From the NCBI GenBank assembly GCA_964592635.1, contig CAZQFZ010000116.1:1-6396 (forward strand): a stretch of 6,396 nt of DNA, given 5' to 3'. A program made the translations under genes and the position numbers. The notes under the pieces were generated by a model. The model was not told where the DNA came from, did no database searches, and saw only the letters and a list, made by a program, of their open reading frames with translations. Source of the stretch: VMCP01 sp964592635. Lineage in GTDB: Bacteria; Bacteroidota; Bacteroidia; NS11-12g; UBA955. Shown one piece after another: positions 6,115 to 6,396 of the stretch; the stretch's first letter is position 1, and each line of letters opens with the position of its first letter.

Positions 6115-6207
6115 GAAGCAGAATCTGAAAATCCCCGCGAAATGCAACAGCAAGGATGGCAAGCCATTCTAAATAATTTCAAAAAGTACTGCGAGAGTAA
6201 GTGATTT
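6115..6207 (+). pseudogene. Duplicated 3' fragment of the SRPBCC gene (93-bp repeat, copy 2)
   Basis: This fragment encodes the last 29 residues and stop of the SRPBCC protein (EAESENPREM to YCESK), identical in sequence to the upstream gene. No in-frame start codon precedes it. The nearby ATG at 6101 is in another frame. It matches 4593-4685 at 92 of 93 positions, and the match stops abruptly on both sides. It is followed within 40 bases by a strong hairpin, which the full-length gene lacks, so this copy may mark the original end of the SRPBCC gene. Confidence 0.93.
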
Positions 6208-6239
6208 TACAACAATCACCACCCCAAAAAATCTCCTAA

Positions 6240-6275
6240 AACAAGAAAGGCATCCCGAGGGATGCCTTTCTTGTT
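6240..6275. terminator. Strong symmetrical terminator hairpin
   Basis: ACAAGAAAGGCATCCC (6241-6256) and GGGATGCCTTTCTTGT (6259-6274) are perfect complements, giving about 15 bp with a CGAG tetraloop, and one further A-T pair extends the base. The AT-rich lower stem supplies a U-rich stretch in the transcript from either strand, and TTTTAGG follows on the minus strand. It can stop reading from the SRPBCC/MarR side and from tRNA-His on the minus strand. Confidence 0.8.
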
Positions 6276-6297
6276 AATCGTGTTGTCTAAAACGTCG

Positions 6298-6372
6298 GGC
6301 GATCGACCGGGATCGAACCGGCGACCTCCAGTGCCACAAACTGGCGCTCTAACCTACTGAGCTACGACCGCC
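6298..6372 (-). tRNA. tRNA-His (anticodon GTG)
   Basis: The minus strand folds as a complete cloverleaf. The acceptor stem is GCGGTCG with CGATCGC (one G-T pair), the D-arm begins TAGCTCAG, the anticodon stem CCAGT/ACTGG encloses the loop TTGTGGC with anticodon GTG (6337-6335), and the T-arm contains GGTTCGATCC. The extra 5' G (position -1) faces a C discriminator (position 73), the identity pair of bacterial tRNA-His. The CCA end is not encoded (CGA follows), so it must be added after transcription. Confidence 0.96.
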
Positions 6373-6385
6373 GTATTTAGGGGTG

Positions 6386-6393
6386 CAAATATA
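6386..6393 (-). promoter_or_regulatory. -7 box of the tRNA-His promoter
   Basis: On the minus strand TATATTTG fits the Bacteroidota -7 consensus TAnnTTTG exactly and lies 13 bases before the mature tRNA 5' end, a normal distance. The -33 element would lie beyond the window edge. Confidence 0.6.
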
Positions 6394-6396
6394 ATA

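Noticed and set aside
6101..6207. A small gene starting at ATG 6101 in the second repeat copy
   Set aside because: The ATG is out of frame with the SRPBCC reading frame, so it would not make the conserved peptide. The fragment is best read as a remnant.
1..6396. CRISPR array or insertion sequence
   Set aside because: No regularly spaced short repeats and no transposase or integrase frame were found on either strand.

Overview
The window looks like part of a Bacteroidota chromosome, possibly of the Flavobacteriales type. It is AT-rich overall and its genes lack clear Shine-Dalgarno sites. Three upstream regions carry a perfect TAnnTTTG box, the -7 element of Bacteroidota promoters. A tRNA-His without an encoded CCA lies at the right end. 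The genus is not determined.

Left block (1-1728, genes on the minus strand): a retron-type reverse transcriptase with the NAxxH, YADD and VTG motifs, and overlapping its stop codon, an unrecognised gene that runs off the left edge and is the natural candidate for the retron effector. The sequence upstream of the RT, where the msr-msd RNA should lie, starts with a perfect hairpin and is then cut by a run of exactly 100 N (1729-1828). This looks like a placeholder for an assembly gap of unknown true size.

Middle block (1829-4217, plus strand): the C-terminal part of a WYL-domain regulator whose N-terminus is lost in the gap. It is followed by a two-gene operon with an ATGA overlap, encoding an ABC-type ATPase and a small protein with a PD-(D/E)XK-like nuclease motif. 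This combination resembles a defence module (regulator, ATPase sensor or motor, nuclease effector). I cannot assign the ATPase/nuclease pair to a named system. It is the strongest candidate for something undescribed, together with the retron partner gene.

Right block (4218-6396): an AHSA1/SRPBCC-family gene, then a divergent pair made of an NAD(P)-binding oxidoreductase (minus) and a MarR-family regulator (plus), with a cluster of TTGAAC half-sites between them. The last 29 codons and stop of the SRPBCC gene recur almost perfectly just after the MarR gene. The oxidoreductase/MarR pair is therefore bracketed by 93-bp direct repeats, as if a 1.5-kb cassette had inserted or been duplicated at the 3' end of the SRPBCC gene. 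A strong symmetrical terminator hairpin and tRNA-His(GTG) on the minus strand close the window.

Taken together, two probable defence modules sit side by side, next to a small regulator/oxidoreductase cassette that may be mobile and close to a tRNA gene. The link between the two defence modules crosses the assembly gap, so their adjacency depends on the scaffold being correct.
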